A DNA stretch of 64,000 nucleotides from assembly GCA_900472605.1 (NCBI GenBank), contig UCJD01000001.1, forward strand, positions 1 through 64,000, read 5' to 3'. Position numbers and translations under genes: made by a program. A model generated the notes under the pieces. It saw nothing but the letters and a program-made list of their open reading frames with translations, had not been told where the DNA came from and searched no databases. This DNA comes from Hyphomicrobiales bacterium (lineage in GTDB: Bacteria; Pseudomonadota; Alphaproteobacteria; Rhizobiales; Rhizobiaceae). This document shows positions 60,349 to 64,000 of the stretch, in pieces (position 1 is the first letter of the stretch; every line of letters starts with the position of its first letter).

Positions 60349-60385
60349 ACCGATCGGTAACAAATGCATTGTTACTTACCGGTAA
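60349..60385. promoter_or_regulatory. candidate TetR operator region
   Basis: ACCGATCGGT (60349-60358) and TTACCGGTAA (60376-60385) are both perfect 10-bp palindromes. Between them GTAACA and TGTTAC form a further inverted repeat. They lie 8-44 bases upstream of the TetR start codon and share the half-site CGGTAAC. Confidence 0.5.
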
Positions 60386-60472
60386 CACCACTTTTCGCGA
60401 AAGTCAATTGCCGAGAGGGCAGCGCGGCCGAAGTGGAACACGGGCGACCGCCCACGAAAGGAGGACTGAGCC

Positions 60473-60682
60473 ATGAGAAAGACCAGAGACGACCTGACGA
60501 TATCCGAAGCCCTTCGCGACCCCCTGATCGCCATGGTGATGCGCGCCGACGGCGTGAAGCTTGAAGATTTCAAGCGGCTCCTGGAGACTGCGGCGGTAAA
60601 GCGCGAACAGCGCGCCAACCCGGTCAAGAAATTCATCGACGTCATCAAGAGCAATCCGGCTGCAATCTGCAGCTATTGCTAA
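60473..60682 (+). CDS. 69-residue protein of unknown function
   Basis: Small, mostly helical, basic protein with a strong ribosome site (AAAGGAGG), so it is very likely translated. It ends AAICSYC, a CxxC that could bind a metal or form a disulfide. It is divergent from the TetR gene and followed by a good terminator, so it is probably the TetR protein's target. I do not recognise the family. Confidence 0.75.
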   Translation: MRKTRDDLTISEALRDPLIAMVMRADGVKLEDFKRLLETAAVKREQRANPVKKFIDVIKSNPAAICSYC

Positions 60683-60708
60683 CGCCTTGGGCTTCCCTGC
60701 CCCCCGAG

Positions 60709-60738
60709 AGCCGTCGCCGTTGAGGCGGCGGCTTTTTT
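60709..60738 (+). terminator. terminator of the 69-residue gene
   Basis: AGCCGTCGCC and GGCGGCGGCT pair with one wobble pair around a 5-base loop, followed by six T. This is a textbook factor-independent terminator, 27 bases after the stop codon. Confidence 0.85.
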
Positions 60739-60775
60739 GTTTGCCGGGATCAACGCCGGCGCGTTGCGCGGCCAT

Positions 60776-60803
60776 AAAAAAACGGAGCCGTCTGGGCTCC
60801 GTT
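60776..60803 (-). terminator. terminator of the chemoreceptor gene
   Basis: Read on the minus strand, AACGGAGCC and GGCTCCGTT form a 9-bp stem followed by a run of T (60776-60780 region and beyond). It lies 17 bases after the chemoreceptor stop codon. Confidence 0.85.
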
Positions 60804-60819
60804 TCCTAGGCGATATGGC

Positions 60820-62766
60820 TCAGAATTCCGACCATTCCGGCTCTTGCTTGAGCGCGGCGTTTCCGCGGAACGCATGGGTCAACTTCTGGCCCAACTGCCG
60901 TGCCGGCGAGGCGACGGGGCTATGGCTGGCGGTCGTCGCCGCAGGCTTGGCAAAGCTCGGCCGTGCCGGGGCGGCACCAGTGCCGTCGTCCAGCTTGAAC
61001 TGGGCCATGAGCTGAGACAGCGCCATCGCTTCATGTGCCAGGCTGTGGCTGGCCGCAGTCGTTTCCTCGACCATGGCAGCGTTCTTCTGCGTGCCTTCGT
61101 CCATGGTGTTCACGGCCGTGTTGATTTCCTGCAGGCCAAGTGACTGCTCGCGCGATGCCTCGGCGATCGCGTGAACATGGCGGTTGATCTCCTGCACTTC
61201 GGCGACGATCGCATCCAGTGCCTTGCCGGCCTCGCCGACCAGTTCCACGCCGGACTCGACCTGTGAGCCCGAGGCGGTGATCAGCGCCTTGATCTCCTTG
61301 GCCGCGCGCGCCGAGCGCTGTGCCAGTTCGCGCACTTCCTGCGCGACAACGGCGAAGCCCTTGCCCGCATCACCAGCGCGGGCGGCTTCCACGCCAGCAT
61401 TGAGGGCGAGAAGGTTGGTCTGGAACGCAATATCGTCGATCACACCGATGATGTTGCTGATCTCGTTCGAGGACTGCTCGATCAGGTGCATCGCAGTCAC
61501 GGCATTGCGAACGACCTCGCCGGAGCGTTCGGCGGCTTCGCGCGTCTTTGCTACAAGCTGACTGGCGTCGCTCGCGCGCCCGGCAGCGTCCTTGACCGTC
61601 GTCGTGATCTGCTCCAGTGCCGCAGCTGTTTCTTCAACTGAAGCTGCCTGCTGTTCGGTGCGCTTGGAAAGGTCGTCGGCGGAAGCGCGGATCTGGCTCG
61701 ACCCGGCGCTGATGGCGCTTGCATTGGCGCCAACCGCCTGAAGCGCATTGTGCAACTTGGAAACGGCGGCGTTGAAGTCCTGGCGAAGAGTGTCGAGGTC
61801 GCCGGTAAACGGCGTGTCGATGTGGCAATTCAAATCGCCATCGGCAAGATTGCCCAACGCGCCACCAAGGGCCTTGACCGCGCGGTGCAGGTTGGCCGCT
61901 TCATTGGCCTTCTCCGCTTCCCGCTCAAGGCGTTCGCTCTCGCTCATCGAGCGGGTGGCTTCGGCCTGCTGTTCGATACGCATGCGGTCTATCGCATTGG
62001 TGCGGAACACGGCAACGGCTGCAGCCATCTGGCCGATCTCGTCGCGGCGGTCGAGGCCATGAACCTCTTCGCCGGTCTCGCCGGAGGCAAGCGTCTCCAT
62101 ACGTCCGCGAAGTTTCGCCATCGGCGTCGTCACACCCTTCTGGGCTATGATCATTGCAATGGCGATTGCCGCAATGACGCCAAGGGTAAGGCCGACAAGC
62201 GTATAGAAGATCGTGGAGGAGACCGAGGCAGATAGCTGGCTGCCACCCTGCTCCAGAAGGTCTGCCATTGCCTTGTTGTTGGCGCCGAATTTGGGCGACA
62301 GGCCGACGATCATGTCATCGAGTTTTGCCGAAAGCTGTTGGGTTTGCGCGGCGTTTCCGGCCGCATGCGCGGAAAGAAGCTGATCGCCCAGAGATTTCAG
62401 GCCGTCGGCGCCGGCAAGCAGTTCGTCGATTGCGCCCTTGCGGCTAGGCACCAACTCCGAGACTTGCGAAAGCCGCTTGCGCGCGCCATCGAACTCAGTG
62501 GCAAAACGCTTGGAGATATTGTCGAAACCAGGGGAGCCGGGCTCCTGTGCGACAGCGCGGCTCAGCCATGTCGTGGATGTCCAGATGCCGGCTGCGGCAC
62601 GTGCACTGAAGGTTGCTGCCTGGCTCTCGTTCTGGAGGAAGCCCGTGTACTGCTGGTTGGCCGCGTTGAATTTGTCGGTGAGATAAAGCAAGCCCGCCAT
62701 GGCAACGAGACCGAGCATGGCGATAGCAATAAGGAATTTGGTTTTTATCTTCAGGTTTTTCAACAT
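60820..62766 (-). CDS. methyl-accepting chemotaxis protein
   Basis: Chemoreceptor of 648 residues. First membrane segment at about residues 11-30 (FLIAIAMLGLVAMAGLLYLT), a periplasmic helical sensor domain of about 150 residues, second segment at about 185-210, HAMP, a long coiled coil, and the conserved tip with EVRELAQRSARAAKEIKALI. It ends in EWSEF, fitting the xWxxF pentapeptide that tethers CheR or CheB to major receptors. The start is the ATG at 62766; the longer open frame has no ribosome site. Periplasmic domain resembles the four-helix type; ligand unknown. Confidence 0.93.
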   Translation of the reverse strand: MLKNLKIKTKFLIAIAMLGLVAMAGLLYLTDKFNAANQQYTGFLQNESQAATFSARAAAGIWTSTTWLSRAVAQEPGSPGFDNISKRFATEFDGARKRLSQVSELVPSRKGAIDELLAGADGLKSLGDQLLSAHAAGNAAQTQQLSAKLDDMIVGLSPKFGANNKAMADLLEQGGSQLSASVSSTIFYTLVGLTLGVIAAIAIAMIIAQKGVTTPMAKLRGRMETLASGETGEEVHGLDRRDEIGQMAAAVAVFRTNAIDRMRIEQQAEATRSMSESERLEREAEKANEAANLHRAVKALGGALGNLADGDLNCHIDTPFTGDLDTLRQDFNAAVSKLHNALQAVGANASAISAGSSQIRASADDLSKRTEQQAASVEETAAALEQITTTVKDAAGRASDASQLVAKTREAAERSGEVVRNAVTAMHLIEQSSNEISNIIGVIDDIAFQTNLLALNAGVEAARAGDAGKGFAVVAQEVRELAQRSARAAKEIKALITASGSQVESGVELVGEAGKALDAIVAEVQEINRHVHAIAEASREQSLGLQEINTAVNTMDEGTQKNAAMVEETTAASHSLAHEAMALSQLMAQFKLDDGTGAAPARPSFAKPAATTASHSPVASPARQLGQKLTHAFRGNAALKQEPEWSEF

Positions 62767-63234
62767 GAGACACCTTGGAAAGCGTGGTGAAATGGCATCA
62801 GGCCGCCTGCGAAGGAGCGCAACTCGATCGCAAGAAAAAGTGACGTTGGAAATTGTGGGGCAACGCATCATGCGCAAAACACCGAGGCGACGCCTCGATA
62901 TAGTGCCTTCAACCTAGGCGCTTATCCTTAAAGAAATCTGACCTCGATAAACCAAGCGAATGAAATAGACATCAGAGTTGCGCTTTATCAATGCACGCAA
63001 AGAATAACCCCTAACGGTATATTTATGCTAACTAATTTTCGATGACGTTGTCTTCGCGTAGGTTTCACAAGACGACGGAGATCCGGTCATAGCTGGTTAA
63101 CCAGCGGGTAAAACGATTCAAGAGTATCATTGCGGCACACGTATAAGTCGATCTACATGAGCGCGCGGTCGCTATTCTGATCGCAACCCGCGAATTTGTG
63201 GGCCATTTGAAACAAAAGATATTGAGGATGCCTA
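62767..63234. other. 468-base intergenic region with palindromes
   Basis: No gene is convincing here. It holds the chemoreceptor promoter region and the control region of the SMP-30-type gene. Two palindromes stand out: CGAGGCG-A-CGCCTCG at 62883-62897 and GCTGGTTAACCAGC at 63092-63105, a perfect 14-bp palindrome. The stretch around 62930-63050 is AT-rich compared with the rest of the window. Confidence 0.45.
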
Positions 63235-64000
63235 GTGGTTTATACTCGCCGTAATGTCATTGCCATGTCCGGATTCGCGCTGGCGGGCGCCGTTCTGCCG
63301 AAGGTCGCAGCCGCACAGTCGATCGGCTTCACCCCGTCGCCGATCTATCCGGATCCAGCCATCCAGGTTCTCGACCCGAGCTTCGCCAAATATCGCGTTG
63401 CCAGCTCGTCTTTGGAACAGGTCGCCACCGGCGCGCGCTGGCTGGAAGGTCCGGTCTGGTTTGGCGATGGTCGGTATCTTCTCGTCAGCGACGTGCCGAA
63501 CAACCGGGTCATGAAATATGACGAGACGAACGAGAGTTGGAGCGTCTTCAATCCGAATTCTAACTATTCAAACGGCCATGCCCGCGACATGCAGGGACGG
63601 CTTCTATCGTGCGAGCACCTGACGCGCCGCGTCACCCGTACCGAATATGACGGTTCGGTCACGGTTCTGGCCGATAATTACAAGGGCAAGAAGCTCAACT
63701 CGCCGAACGACATCATCTGCAAGTCCGACGGCTCTATCTGGTTCACCGACCCGACCTTCGGCATCGCCGGCGAATGGGAAGGCGACAAGGCCGAACCTGA
63801 GCTGCCGCATTCGGTCTATCGCATCTCGCCTGACGGTAAGCTCAACCTCGTCACCGACGAGTTGAAGGGGCCGAACGGCCTTGCCTTCTCGGAAGACGAG
63901 AAGAAGCTTTACATCGTCGAAGGCCGCGCGCAGCCCTATCGCATCGTCTGGTCCTATGACGTCGGTAAGGACGGGTTCACCCTGTCGAACAAGAAGCCGC
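63235..64000 (+). CDS. SMP-30/gluconolactonase family protein, Tat-exported (cut by window edge)
   Basis: The reading frame runs off the right edge after 255 codons, so only the N-terminal part is seen. It begins with GTG behind GAGGA and a twin-arginine signal (YTRRNVIAMSGFALAGAVLP) ending in AAAQ. The mature part shows the six-bladed propeller signature of SMP-30/gluconolactonases: ARWLEGPVWFGDGRYLLVSD, NSPNDIICKSDGSIWFTDPT and GPNGLAFSEDEKKLYIVE, with the metal-ligand Glu and Asn positions. It probably opens a sugar lactone in the periplasm, with calcium or zinc. Confidence 0.88.
   Translation, partial: MVYTRRNVIAMSGFALAGAVLPKVAAAQSIGFTPSPIYPDPAIQVLDPSFAKYRVASSSLEQVATGARWLEGPVWFGDGRYLLVSDVPNNRVMKYDETNESWSVFNPNSNYSNGHARDMQGRLLSCEHLTRRVTRTEYDGSVTVLADNYKGKKLNSPNDIICKSDGSIWFTDPTFGIAGEWEGDKAEPELPHSVYRISPDGKLNLVTDELKGPNGLAFSEDEKKLYIVEGRAQPYRIVWSYDVGKDGFTLSNKKP

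Noticed and set aside
1..64000. CRISPR arrays, insertion sequences, integrases, attachment sites, tRNA and rRNA genes
   Set aside because: I looked for direct repeats with spacers, transposase or integrase motifs, terminal inverted repeats and tRNA-like cloverleafs in the intergenic gaps and found none I can support.

Overview
The window is high-GC DNA (roughly 60 percent by eye), densely coded with short operons and 4-base ATGA overlaps. Its content fits an alphaproteobacterium of the Rhizobiales, probably Rhizobiaceae: a PutA without a DNA-binding domain next to an Lrp-type regulator, a CtrA-type box (TTAA-N7-TTAAC), several CUT1-type sugar ABC importers, a ThuA-family protein and XapX and DUF1810 proteins. 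This assignment is inference from gene content; no rRNA, tRNA, insertion sequence, phage gene or CRISPR array was seen. Nearly all genes are catabolic, transport or regulatory, as in the accessory part of a rhizobial chromosome or a chromid. LAYOUT. (1) 0.2-2.3 kb: two-component pair on the minus strand. (2) 2.6-9.9 kb: a self-contained arabinofuranoside-type operon, LacI regulator - binding protein - two permeases - GH127 hydrolase - ATPase, with two LacI-type operators bracketing the promoter. (3) 9.9-10.9 kb: TehA/TDT transporter. (4) 11.1-18.5 kb: a LysR regulator divergent from a ring-cleaving dioxygenase (MhqO-like), YcaC-like hydrolase, XapX protein, amidohydrolase with a Cys-rich tail, DoxX protein and MFS exporter; this resembles quinone or electrophile stress clusters. 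(5) 18.5-20.5 kb: YeiE-like LysR with YeiH-type exporter. (6) 20.5-26.7 kb: Lrp regulator, then a Gfo/Idh dehydrogenase plus a complete sugar ABC importer. (7) 26.8-38.1 kb: a divergent locus built around RidA and an RpiR regulator. Leftward are an NTF2-like protein, an M81 (MlrC-type) metallopeptidase and a D-threonine aldolase/D-serine dehydratase-fold enzyme. Rightward are an SDR, a GH20 hexosaminidase, a second M81 enzyme and an MFS transporter, with a dienelactone hydrolase-like gene after them. This is the least explained part and my best candidate for an undescribed pathway. (8) 38.2-44.5 kb: an FtsI-like transpeptidase with a CtrA-type box, then putA and its divergent Lrp regulator. 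(9) 44.6-47.8 kb: TPP riboswitch and thiM-thiE-thiD plus an SDR. (10) 47.8-54.2 kb: ABC importer lacking its own ATPase, divergent from ROK regulator - Gfo/Idh - ThuA genes, with two inverted operator-like elements between. (11) 54.2-58.4 kb: small exported protein, SAM-dependent transferase fold protein and an amidase - TIM-barrel - HpaI-type aldolase operon. (12) 58.6-64 kb: small proteins, a TetR regulator divergent from a 69-residue protein, a chemoreceptor with a C-terminal WxxF tail, and the start of a Tat-exported SMP-30 family protein cut by the window edge. HOW THEY WORK TOGETHER. Three separate sugar-uptake modules each pair a binding protein and two permeases with a local regulator (LacI, possibly Lrp, ROK) and intracellular enzymes (GH127, Gfo/Idh dehydrogenases, ThuA). 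In all three, a stable stem-loop directly follows the binding-protein gene, which would favour excess binding protein over membrane components. The third module lacks an ATPase and may borrow one of the two MalK-type ATPases encoded here.
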